Assembly (NCBI GenBank): GCA_014727925.1
Contig: WJMN01000034.1
Location: 1-33,829, forward strand
Direction of reading: 5' to 3'
DNA from: Microcaldota archaeon
Lineage (GTDB): Archaea; Micrarchaeota; Micrarchaeia; Anstonellales; Bilamarchaeaceae
Length of the DNA: 33,829 bases
Notes under the pieces: model-generated
Databases searched by the model: none
The model's input: only the letters and a program-made list of their open reading frames with translations
Told to the model about the DNA's origin: nothing
Program-made: the position numbers and the translations under genes
In this document: positions 23,650 to 32,000 of the stretch, in pieces
Layout of the letters: each line of letters begins with the position of its first letter
Position numbering within the stretch: the first letter of the stretch is position 1

Positions 23650-24714
23650 TTATTTTTGCAGAAGGGAGCGCAGGGGGTGGAGAAGCAGGTTTGGGCCAAG
23701 CATTTTTGTCGGTCTGTCCATGTTCCCCTCTTTTTTGAGAAACTCCTCTATCCTGAAAGCAGAAGAAACAGATGCGAGAGCTCTGAGGGAATCTCCGCTC
23801 AGCCTTCCAAGGGCATAGTGGATGTGGTAGTGGGCGTCAAGGTCCTTCGCGTGGGCGGCCCTCCATCTTTCTTCGTATTCATTAGGTCTGCCTGCAAGCC
23901 TTCCGGCTATCCTTGCGCAGGAAGTCCCAAAAACAACCCCGCCCCCTGTAGTGGACTTAACCTGTCCTGCTGCATCCCCGACAAGCAACACATTTCTGGA
24001 ACCAGAAGAAAGTGCAGTCCTGTGGCGCCTTGCCACTGGGATAATTGAGTGCTTTCTCTCTTTTGGGAAAAGGATTCCTGTGTATTTTGAGAGGGCATTT
24101 AGCGCCCGGTCTGAATTTCCGGGAAGGACACAGCCGGCGCCTGCTTCGGCCTCTTCCTCGTTCTGAGGTATCATCCAGGCAAAAAAACCAGGAAACATCT
24201 CGTTTGAGAGAAAAACCCTCACATGATCGGGCATCTCCCCATCATACCTTACCCTGCATTGTGAAGTGCCAACAAACCTGCTTATCCCGGGAAAACCAAA
24301 CCCGGAGGCAACAGAAGAAAGGGGGCCATCTGCACCTATCAGGTTGCCTTTGGGAAATGAGGTAATGCGTTTGCCGAAAAAAAGTTTTGCGCCTTCCTCC
24401 TCAGCTTTTTGGGCAAGCGCACCATCAAAGGATGCCCTGTCAAGCACATAAGCAATATCCCTTCCTGAATCGACTAGGAGGCGGGAACCGGCACAATCAA
24501 TCACCGCCCCTTTTATCCTATTTATGGTGTGCCTGCGAAAATCTACGATATCTGAGAGAGAGCTTAGCCCCTCTTTTGAAATAAGCCCTGAGCAGTTAAC
24601 CGGAAACCCTGCCTTTTCGTGCTCTTCATAAAGGCAGACATTGTGCCCTTCACGAAGGGCGGAAACCGCAGAAACAGAGCCTGAGGGGCCGGCGCCCACA
24701 ATCTGGACACGCAT
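23650..24714 (-). CDS. Geranylgeranyl-reductase-family FAD-dependent oxidoreductase
   Basis: This flavoprotein family reduces the double bonds of geranylgeranyl chains in archaeal ether lipids; related members reduce other isoprenoids. The N-terminal Rossmann loop is VGAGPSGSVSAVSAL, followed by an acidic residue (LYEEHEKAG). The family-specific PVNCSGLIS segment (about 38-46), GADGPLSSVA, and the FAD motif LLVGDAAGQVKSTTGGGVVFG are all present. The length of 354 is slightly short of the usual 390-450, the C-terminal lipid-cavity region being compact. ATG at 24714 yields MRVQIVGAGPSG. It is expected at the cytoplasmic face of the membrane. The archaeal context supports a lipid role, but another quinone-type substrate cannot be excluded. 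Confidence 0.9.
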   Translation of the reverse strand: MRVQIVGAGPSGSVSAVSALREGHNVCLYEEHEKAGFPVNCSGLISKEGLSSLSDIVDFRRHTINRIKGAVIDCAGSRLLVDSGRDIAYVLDRASFDGALAQKAEEEGAKLFFGKRITSFPKGNLIGADGPLSSVASGFGFPGISRFVGTSQCRVRYDGEMPDHVRVFLSNEMFPGFFAWMIPQNEEEAEAGAGCVLPGNSDRALNALSKYTGILFPKERKHSIIPVARRHRTALSSGSRNVLLVGDAAGQVKSTTGGGVVFGTSCARIAGRLAGRPNEYEERWRAAHAKDLDAHYHIHYALGRLSGDSLRALASVSSAFRIEEFLKKEGNMDRPTKMLGPNLLLHPLRSLLQK

Positions 24715-24756
24715 AAAATGTAATTAAAAGAAAAGCAATAAGAAATGGGCAGGAGC

Positions 24757-26487
24757 CTAATCCTCATTATCAAGGGGAATCTCCATCAATCCCCGGATAG
24801 AGGGCCCATCTTCATAAGCGTACTCCATGTTCTCCGGGTTTGTAATGAAACCGCCAGCACCGGGCTGGGGCATCTCCTCTGTTGCAGGGAGTGGTTCCTC
24901 TTCTCCAGAGCTGCCTTGCTGATTATCTGGTGCCTGTCTGGGTGTGGGAGCCATGGATGCGGGCATCTGCTGTGTGGGCGAAACATCCTTCAACTTTTCA
25001 AACACCCGTGAACCCAGATCTGCAGCCGTTTCTGTAATTTTTTTTGCTGAGCAGGCAATTCCCCGGCCTGCAGCTGCTGCCCCATATCTAATCCCTTTTG
25101 CAATCTTCCTAAACGGCCAGGCAATCCCCTTGCCGAGGTAACTGGGAATTGCCTTTAGCGCGTTGCCCACTTTTCCTTCAGGCATCTCTGTATCCGGGAC
25201 GCACTTTGAAGCCACGTAGGATACAGTTGAAACTGCAGCAAGCGTGAGGCTGTCGCTGAAATCCACCACCTCAAGCATATTGCGGGCCCCGGTAGTTGCG
25301 TTGTGGAACATGTCCATGGCCGCAGTTGAGGTGGCCATGATTGCCGTGCCCAATGACATCCTCTTTAATTTTTTGCTGGGTGTAGGCTGGAAAACCCCGG
25401 TTGCTGTCCAGAAGGCTCCGAGGCCACAGGAAACCTCAAATGCGTGATTATAAATGAAATTTGCTCCATCAAATGATAAGTCCCGGACTGCCTTGAGGTT
25501 CTCAACACTGTTATCCCAAAGGTTTTTTCCAAAGCTAGACCAGGTTGCAGACCCGGGATTTTTGAGCGCATTGTTTCCTGCACCCCATCCTGAAACCCCG
25601 GCTATGCCTGCGACTCCCAAAAGGCCCAGTTTGATTATCCTTCCAGGGCCTTTGAATACCAGGCCGAGGGCATATCTCACAGGCTTCTCCATGAATTTTG
25701 AAAATTGCGGGGATGCTGATTTAATGGCCCTTAGAGCAGAAATGCTTGGAATGAAATCTGCAGATTTGCCTGGTTTCTTCTTTTTGGGCATCCCTTCTTC
25801 TAAGCGTGCCTCATTCTCAAGATCTGCGCGCCTTGCCGCTGCCTGCTCTGCATAGTATCTCTCTTCTTGGCTTACGCCAAAGGAGGGCTGGTTGTGCTTC
25901 TCAGGGCCGGATGCATCTTCAGGTTCAGCTTCTGTTTTTTCATACGGGAAAACCGGACCTCCCGCAAATTCAAGGTGCTGCTCCAGAAGGACAATTCTGG
26001 AACTATTAACCTGAAGCCTGTTTTCAGCCAGATCAATACGGGCAGCCACAACATTGTATTCTGATGTCTTCTGCTCCAGTGTTTCAAGAGTCTTAGATAG
26101 GTGGTGGTAGCAGGAGTCCATCTCCCGCTCCAGTTCTTCTCTATTTTCAGTGGAAAGCGGGGATTCTAGGCGGGACTGCAAATCCTCACTGTATGCAATC
26201 TGGTTTTGCAGTGTTTCGTTTAACTCCTGGATTTGCGGCTCCATGGACAAAAGCATTGCAGTTCCTTGTTCTGCCTCTCTTTGGAAGGTATTTGCTTCCC
26301 GTTTCAGCCCTTCTAGCTTTCCCTGGAGGTGCTTCCTAAACTCAATTTTCCCAGGGGAAGCCTGCTTCCCTCCGGGAATAGATGTCAGGTGTTTTTTCCT
26401 AAATGGGCCTTTTTCCCCGTAGGGCCCCTTGCCCCTGGGAGTATTCCCGTTCCTGTTGCCTCCGTTGCCGCCTTGCTTATGGACCAT
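24757..26487 (-). CDS. Unrecognised 576-residue coiled-coil protein with hydrophobic central region
   Basis: No family is recognised. From ATG 26487 the order is: a Gly/Asn/Lys-rich start (MVHKQGGNGGNRNG); a long coiled coil of about 45-190, including LKREANTFQREAEQG and LETLEQKTSEYNVVAARIDL; a charged linker with a Lys run (PKKKKPGK); hydrophobic or amphipathic stretches such as IIKLGLLGVAGIAGVSGWGAG and SLTLAAVSTVSYVASKCV; basic helices; and a Pro/Glu-rich acidic tail ending DNED. The longer frame to 26607 would add 40 residues, but it crosses the promoter-like TTTTTAAAC (26524-26532). ATG 26487 has GGTG eight bases upstream, so it is preferred. The pattern suggests a membrane-associated structural protein, unproven. 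Confidence 0.7.
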   Translation of the reverse strand: MVHKQGGNGGNRNGNTPRGKGPYGEKGPFRKKHLTSIPGGKQASPGKIEFRKHLQGKLEGLKREANTFQREAEQGTAMLLSMEPQIQELNETLQNQIAYSEDLQSRLESPLSTENREELEREMDSCYHHLSKTLETLEQKTSEYNVVAARIDLAENRLQVNSSRIVLLEQHLEFAGGPVFPYEKTEAEPEDASGPEKHNQPSFGVSQEERYYAEQAAARRADLENEARLEEGMPKKKKPGKSADFIPSISALRAIKSASPQFSKFMEKPVRYALGLVFKGPGRIIKLGLLGVAGIAGVSGWGAGNNALKNPGSATWSSFGKNLWDNSVENLKAVRDLSFDGANFIYNHAFEVSCGLGAFWTATGVFQPTPSKKLKRMSLGTAIMATSTAAMDMFHNATTGARNMLEVVDFSDSLTLAAVSTVSYVASKCVPDTEMPEGKVGNALKAIPSYLGKGIAWPFRKIAKGIRYGAAAAGRGIACSAKKITETAADLGSRVFEKLKDVSPTQQMPASMAPTPRQAPDNQQGSSGEEEPLPATEEMPQPGAGGFITNPENMEYAYEDGPSIRGLMEIPLDNED

Positions 26488-26631
26488 GATAACACCAATA
26501 GTAATTAATGTGTGATAGTAAATGTTTAAAAAGGTATATTGTTGCTCCTGTTGCTGCTTTTCCTGCCCTGTCTGGTTGGATGGGATTGAGTTTTTAAATA
26601 TTTTCAATATAACTATTTGATTGCAACTTTT
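26488..26631. promoter_or_regulatory. Divergent promoter region between the 576-residue gene and tRNA-Gly(GCC)
   Basis: On the minus strand TTTTTAAAC (26524-26532) is the likely TATA element of the 576-residue gene, giving a leader of about 14 bases with GGTG. On the plus strand TTTTTAAATATTTT (26591-26604) lies about 35 bases ahead of tRNA-Gly. The rest is unremarkable. Confidence 0.5.
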
Positions 26632-26703
26632 GCGGCCGTAGTCTAGTGGTTATGATTCGAGATTGCCAATTTCGAGGCCCGGGTTCAATTCCCGGCGGCC
26701 GCA
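26632..26703 (+). tRNA. tRNA-Gly (anticodon GCC)
   Basis: The acceptor stem GCGGCCG (26632-26638) pairs with CGGCCGC (26696-26702), and the discriminator is A26703. The anticodon stem CGAGA/TTTCG (one G-T pair) encloses TTGCCAA, giving GCC. The T stem CCGGG/CCCGG encloses TTCAATT. It is 72 bases with no intron or CCA. It is the second glycine isoacceptor in the window. Confidence 0.96.
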
Positions 26704-26806
26704 TTTTCCCGGTACTATGAGGGGAAGTGTCTGATTAATTCTGGTAGGGCCTTGTGCCAACCTGTACTGTTTTTATTGCTAATCCAAGATTCCTCATTGT
26801 GATAAA
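26704..26806 (+). promoter_or_regulatory. Promoter region of the small coiled-coil gene
   Basis: GTTTTTATTGC (26769-26779) is a TATA-like element centred about 32 bases before ATG 26807. A short T-run (26705-26708) follows tRNA-Gly. No other element was recognised. Confidence 0.4.
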
Positions 26807-27142
26807 ATGGAGGAAAAAGAAGCTGGAGAACCTGAAAGGAGTTTTGAGAGGGAAGAGGACCTGTTGACATTCGTTGAAGAGCGGGTAAAGCAGATTAACA
26901 ACAAGCTGGATGACCTAGAAAGGATTCAGTTTAGCGAAAGTCAGGAGGAATTCGAAAAACACGCAGAAGAAATAGGTGGGGGAATTGGCAGGCTCCAAAA
27001 AAACATAAAACAGAATTACATAAAATTCTCCGGTGGGAAAAATGTGGTGGAAAACTGGGAGGAGATACCAATGTATTCCTGGACTGTCCGTCTGCAGGAA
27101 AGGCTTACTGAGATAAAAGATACCAACACTGTGGGAGTATAA
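26807..27142 (+). CDS. Unrecognised 111-residue acidic coiled-coil protein
   Basis: I do not recognise this small protein. It is strongly acidic at the N-terminus (MEEKEAGEPERSFEREEDLL), then forms a likely coiled coil with heptad hydrophobics (VEERVKQINNKLDDLERIQF and EKHAEEIGGGIGRLQKNIK). It ends with a short region containing WEEIPMYSWTVRLQERL. There is no signal peptide or membrane segment. It lies 39 bases before the 525-residue gene on the same strand and may be cotranscribed and act with it. A TATA-like element precedes its ATG. Confidence 0.65.
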   Translation: MEEKEAGEPERSFEREEDLLTFVEERVKQINNKLDDLERIQFSESQEEFEKHAEEIGGGIGRLQKNIKQNYIKFSGGKNVVENWEEIPMYSWTVRLQERLTEIKDTNTVGV

Positions 27143-27181
27143 AGCAAAAACAATAATAAGCTCTGATGAGATATTGGTTAA

Positions 27182-28759
27182 ATGGCCCAAAAAAAGAAAC
27201 GGGAGGTTGAGGGACCGCCCGAACCTGTGCAGAAAGCAGAAACTCCTAAAAAACTTGGAACTGTTCCGGTTAAAGTTGAAAAAAACTGGTTTGTAGAACA
27301 CATAGAGGCAGAGCTTTTCCGGGCAGGATTCAGCAGTGCAGGGGACGTCGTAGGTGGAGAACTGCGGCTTACGGAGATGGGGCCTGTATTCCTGGGCATA
27401 CGGGGGGGCGCAATACTTCACCAGATGATGGGGGAGATGCCATTCTTGGGGGGAAGGCTAGGTGTTGAAAAAGCAACAGAAGATTGGGATTTTTACTCCA
27501 CCATAAATTTTACCGCATTCCGGGGAAGAGAATTGGCAAAGGGAAGCGAATTAAGGATATATTCTGATGCAGGGGTGGTCTGGGAGCCAATAGGTCCAGA
27601 GGAGGCAAATGGATTTAGCATGAAATTGGGTGCAGAAATGAATCTTGACATAGACACTGGCCTCTGGGGGGCATACCTTGAGCCCCTGAAAGCAGGGTTT
27701 GGGACTTCTGCAAGCTATGGCAAAATAACTGTTTATGCAATAGAAGAAGTACTTGCAGGAGGGAAGAAACCCGGCTCTGCAAAAATGGAAGTCCTTGCCC
27801 CGCACCATAAAAAAACAAAGGCCGGGGTTATTATGGACCTGCACCCGACAGAAATAGAACTGATGGGCTTTTTCAGCAAACTGGAGAAGGGGGGAGAGTT
27901 CATAATACGCTCAGAATCAGAGCATTTTGCCCCTGAGGTATATGTGAAAGGTGCAAAAAGGGATGCCATGCTGCCTGATGAACTGACTGTGGGGATGCGC
28001 TTCAGATTTGGTGGAAAACACAAACAGTTTGCAGTAGAGGGGGAGCAGACTTTTGATGAAGAACTGGGTGAGGGCAGGGCCCGGATTATTGATTTGGAAG
28101 GAGAGGGGGATTATCAGCAAGCAGCAGAAAATTTTGCCTCTGCCCTGAGGGATTCAGAAACTTTTGATGAATTTGCAAGCAAATATGAAAATCTATCTAC
28201 ATATGATTTGCTTTATGCAGTTTACAAACTGGGGAGGAAAGCTCTGGAGGGGGCAGACACTGAAACAGCAAAAAAAATGGATGAGGGTGGTGCATTTGCA
28301 GACACTACAGAAAAGCTCTCAAAACTCAGCACAGATGATGTCTATGGAGCCCTCAGAGAATACATAGAAACTGGTGAGATGGGGGGTGTGGGTGCAGGAA
28401 CATGTGCAAACATTTCCATATTGCAGGCCGAACTGCTGAGAAGAGGGGGGCTGGAAGCAAACCCCCTGGGCATAGCTTACTCAGGGCAGGGGCATGTTGT
28501 TGTAACCGCCTTTGACCCTAAAACAAAAAAATCATACCTTATGAACTGGAGCGATATATATGAGAGGGACGGGAGAAATATCTGGCCTCTGATACAGAAA
28601 CTCTCAAAAGAGCGTGGAACACTAATTGGGTGGATAGACATTTACGACAAGAACAATAACCTTGTCGGAAGGTATGAGGGGCCTGAGGGGAAGATGACCA
28701 GAAAAGCTGCGGGGGCTGAGGAAACAAGCGGAAAACTAAGGGACCGCCTCAGTAAGTAA
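27182..28759 (+). CDS. Unrecognised 525-residue protein with possible transglutaminase/papain-like C-terminal domain
   Basis: No family is firmly recognised. After a Lys-rich, disordered start (1-35), residues about 40-310 alternate hydrophobic and polar residues with many Gly and aromatic positions (for example WDFYSTINFTAFRGREL and GAYLEPLKAGFGTSASYGK), suggesting an extended beta-sheet or barrel-like domain. Helices follow at about 310-400. The last 125 residues contain GAGTCANISILQAELLRRGG (C408), GQGHVVVTAFDPKTKKSYL (H438) and MNWSDIYE (N455, D458). The Cys, His, Asp/Asn order and spacing resemble a transglutaminase-like or papain-fold site. There is no signal peptide, so export is not supported. 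The catalytic reading is inference. ATG at 27182 begins MAQKKKREVEG. Confidence 0.7.
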   Translation: MAQKKKREVEGPPEPVQKAETPKKLGTVPVKVEKNWFVEHIEAELFRAGFSSAGDVVGGELRLTEMGPVFLGIRGGAILHQMMGEMPFLGGRLGVEKATEDWDFYSTINFTAFRGRELAKGSELRIYSDAGVVWEPIGPEEANGFSMKLGAEMNLDIDTGLWGAYLEPLKAGFGTSASYGKITVYAIEEVLAGGKKPGSAKMEVLAPHHKKTKAGVIMDLHPTEIELMGFFSKLEKGGEFIIRSESEHFAPEVYVKGAKRDAMLPDELTVGMRFRFGGKHKQFAVEGEQTFDEELGEGRARIIDLEGEGDYQQAAENFASALRDSETFDEFASKYENLSTYDLLYAVYKLGRKALEGADTETAKKMDEGGAFADTTEKLSKLSTDDVYGALREYIETGEMGGVGAGTCANISILQAELLRRGGLEANPLGIAYSGQGHVVVTAFDPKTKKSYLMNWSDIYERDGRNIWPLIQKLSKERGTLIGWIDIYDKNNNLVGRYEGPEGKMTRKAAGAEETSGKLRDRLSK

Positions 28760-28913
28760 CAGGTTTTTAAAGAAAACCTATTCTATTTATTCTTCGCTTT
28801 CTTGTTTTCGGGAAAGTGAAATCTGCTGCTGCAGAAAAACAAAAAAGCCGGAGCAGAAGCGCGTTTTTTGGTGCGGGTTTTTGCTCCGGAGCAAAACAAG
28901 GATAAAAAGCCGA
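28760..28913. other. 154-base intergenic region with terminator-like hairpin and 18-base palindrome
   Basis: No open frame of note is present. Directly after the upstream stop, AGGTTTT (28761-28767) pairs with AAAACCT (28773-28779), followed by a T-rich stretch, which looks like a terminator. Further on, CCGGAGCA (28848-28855) is complementary to TGCTCCGG (28882-28889). The latter lies inside the perfect palindrome TTTTGCTCCGGAGCAAAA (28879-28896). The tRNA-Leu gene begins 17 bases later. Confidence 0.55.
28761..28779 (+). terminator. Hairpin terminator after the 525-residue gene
   Basis: A seven-pair stem (AGGTTTT with AAAACCT, loop TAAAG) starts one base after the TAA stop and is followed by a T-rich run (28780-28800). 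Confidence 0.5.
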
Positions 28914-28997
28914 GCAGGGGTAGCCAAGTGGTCAAAGGCGCTAGATTCAGGGTCTAGTCGGTTAGTCCGTTCGAGGGTTCGAATCCCTTCCCCTGCA
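28914..28997 (+). tRNA. tRNA-Leu (anticodon CAG)
   Basis: The acceptor stem GCAGGGG (28914-28920) pairs with CCCCTGC (28990-28996), and the discriminator is A28997. The anticodon stem CTAGA/TCTAG encloses TTCAGGG, giving CAG. It has a long class II variable arm and a T stem GAGGG/CCCTT containing TTCGAAT. It is 84 bases with no intron or CCA. No convincing TATA box lies at the usual distance; the palindrome at 28879-28896 occupies that position. Confidence 0.96.
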
Positions 28998-29057
28998 AAC
29001 ATATTTTGCTTGGCCGGCATTCCACCTCATAAAACGCTGGGCAGACCTCACTTAATC

Positions 29058-29079
29058 TGAATTTGTCCCCACAAATTCA
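29058..29079. terminator. Nine-pair hairpin at the 3' end of the 1281-residue surface protein gene
   Basis: TGAATTTGT (29058-29066) pairs perfectly with ACAAATTCA (29071-29079) around a CCCC loop. On the minus strand it begins one base after the TGA stop at 29081-29083. No T-run follows on either strand, so it may be an RNA-stabilising or termination structure. Confidence 0.45.
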
Positions 29080-29080
29080 A

Positions 29081-32000
29081 TCAGTGAAGATTCATATAGA
29101 AGAAATATGTTTCAAAAGTGCTCTGTGCATAAGGAGTAGGAACCATCATTTCATAGTCTCCCTGCTCGCCATTGAAGAACTGCCCGTTTTGGGTTATATT
29201 TACACAGAAAACCATTTCATCTTTTGAAGGCGTAAACTCTGATTTGTAAGCACATGTTCTAAATCCTCCGGATGCTCCGGTATCTGCATAATCTGCACCA
29301 GAGAGGAAAATGCCGCCAAAGCTGAGGGTGCAGTTTGGATTGCTAAATGTATTGGCACCCGAATCAGTTGCCCCTGGGGAGAAGCCCCATGCAGAATCGA
29401 TGTCGGCTCCCCTTGCTCCTGTTGCATTCATGGTGGTTACTGCCGAAGCAGTTGAAGCGCAAACCAGCCCCCCACTTGCAGAAGTCCAGTTCCAGGTATA
29501 CATAAACTGTGTATCATTTTCCTCTGCAAGGTGCAGGGTGCCTGTAGTGTTCCCATAAAAGCCTGCCCATTTTTCTGTGGATAGATTTGAATCAAGATTA
29601 ACACTGCTAACATTCCCGCCTTCAGTGGAGATATTTCCCGCAGTGATGTTGGGAATGAACCTCCCGGTTGAAATAAAAGTGACATTGGCAGTCCCAAGGT
29701 GGATGTCCGCAGAATCAAAGGAATAGAAAATATCGGTGAGATTCAGCATTTCATATCCTGGAGCATTGCATGTTACGTTCCAGGCCAGGCTAAGATTTGA
29801 GAATGTGCGGTTGTGGTAGTACAGGCCGCTTGAGGCATTGTAGGACATGGGTGAAGGTCCAAAAGGAGCTTCGGCAAAATAGATGTTGCATGTGGCACCG
29901 GTTATTGTGGAGCCGGAACTTACATTTGTATAATTTGCAAAAAAGAACACGTTATCTCCCGGCTGTTGTTTCTTGTTTCCGCCCTCGGGGTCATTATCAT
30001 CCCAGATCCTCATCTGGGCATTGGGACCTGCAGTATAATTGGAAAACCCTGGAACTTCAAAGTGATATGTCCCCCCTTCATAAGAGATAAACTGGCAGAT
30101 AGCACCGGGGCACTCCTCACCGTTTCTGTAGATAATCGGTTGTGCATTGTAGGGAAGATTGTAAATCCACACTGTAGCAGGCAGATCAAAATTTGATACG
30201 GGAGTAGTGCTGACATCTGCCAGGTTGGATTCAAGGGTTACGAAATTACCTATATTGATTCCTGCAATATCTATGGGCCCGGGCCAGTAAATTTTCCCAT
30301 TGCCAACTAATTCTACTGTAAGGCCGCTAAAGCTGCTTGTGTTTATTATACTGGAAACATCAGTGGTGCTTCCATCAAACCCTCCTGCGCCCGCAGCCGA
30401 ATTCCCTGTGCAGTCCATGTCATTTGCCTTGTTAAAAGTATATTCTTCTGAAAAAGGAGAATCATATGTCCAGGAGTAATCTGAAGATCCGGCAGAGTTG
30501 CAGCTCCATCCTGCAGGAACAGACCAGTATTCTGAAAGGTCACATCCATACGTTCCGTAATCCATGAAATAATACTCTTCTGCTTCCTTGAGAATTGCAA
30601 GTTGCTGGGAAAGGCCTCCGCATCCTGGGGAGTAGCCTCCGCTTCCGCATCCGGGCGCATCTATCCAATAGTCATAGCGGGTTGCAGTAGCATTTGAATC
30701 CCCTTTGACATACGACCAGTTGTAGTTTGAGGGTGTGGCATAGTTGCATACCCATTCTCCTGCTGAGGTGAATGTAGGGAATCCGAAAAGGGCAGAAACA
30801 TTGCAGGTGTATGTGCCGTGTGCATCATAGTAATCAGATTCTGCCACCTGCAGCCCTTCTATATCATCATTGAGATTGTCGTAGCATGCCCCGGGTCCAA
30901 GATTTACATTGATTGTGAAATTGCGTGTTTCTGTGTGGTTGGAGTTCCCATTTGTGTCATAAGCAGTTGCATTCACATAATACCTTCCTGTGTCTAGCAG
31001 TGTAAAGTTCGCAAAAAGGTAGTCTGCAGAATCAGTAAATGCAGTTGAATTAAGAGAGCCATCTTGGGAATAAAGGAAAATTGTTATGTTTTCTATTCCA
31101 AAAAAGTCGGATGCAGAAACATTCATCTGGGCATATCTGCGCTCAAGATAAGCTCCTTCATCCTCACAGCCAGTGCTGAATTCTATTGACGGTCCCCCAT
31201 CATCGGTTATGGTAAAATTCCTTGTTTCGGAACCTGTGCTCGCCCCTGAACCGCTGCAGTTGATGCTCCAGTTGTGGGGCCCCAGGGAAAAACCGGAAGC
31301 CGGGAATACCGTGGTGGTTGCATGAGCAACTGAGGAATTTGTCTGATTAAGGATACTATCTATGTAAAGTGAGCATATCATGCTCTCCGAAATGGAATTA
31401 GTCTGGTTGAATGAAAAATTAACTTCCCCGCCATATGGGTAAGAGTCACCTTCTGCTGGAAGCTCAAGGGTAACCTCAAGGGTTGGGCTGCCTATAGTTA
31501 TGTCCCTGCTCCCTGTGGAATCAATATTGCTAGAAGAGTCTTCTGCATAAACTTCGTAAGTATATGTGCCGTTAAGAAGCCCGGCAGTGGCATTTCCGGA
31601 CTGGTTTGCAAAAAAATACCATTGGGTGCTATTATGCTTATTCAGGTTGGAAACATACTGCTCATAAACTTCTTCAGGGGAGAGGGCGCGGTCCCAGACC
31701 CTAGGTTCGTCTACTGTGCCATCAAATGGAGTTCCTCCGCTCTGGCGCTTACCTATGAGCAGCGGGGTCCCTGAATCAACTATTCCCCCATTGTAATTTG
31801 CGCTTCCTTTCTCCACACCATCTATATACACCTTTATGGTTGAACCATCGTAAGTACCAACTACATAGTACCAGGAATCTGCTAAAAGAGTATTTGAAGA
31901 ACCTGCAGATGCCCAGTTGCTCCAGCTCTGGCCAACTGAAAAACTTAGTGAATTGTCAGTAGCCAGCAACATCTCATATCCTTCCCTGTTGCTTGCGTGC

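Noticed and set aside
24045-24365. 106-codon plus-strand frame
   Set aside because: It is antisense to the reductase gene with its intact FAD motifs.
26487-26607. Upstream 40-codon extension of the 576-residue gene
   Set aside because: The extension crosses a promoter-like TATA element and an AT-rich stretch, while ATG 26487 is preceded by GGTG; the extra residues are probably not translated.
27143-27181. Possible box C/D guide RNA (CTGATGA) in the intergenic gap
   Set aside because: Only 39 bases are available and no matching second C/D box pair is present.
28787-29020. Minus-strand frame of 77 codons across tRNA-Leu
   Set aside because: It is antisense to tRNA-Leu and has the typical spurious GEGIRTLE-like translation; no promoter or homology supports it.
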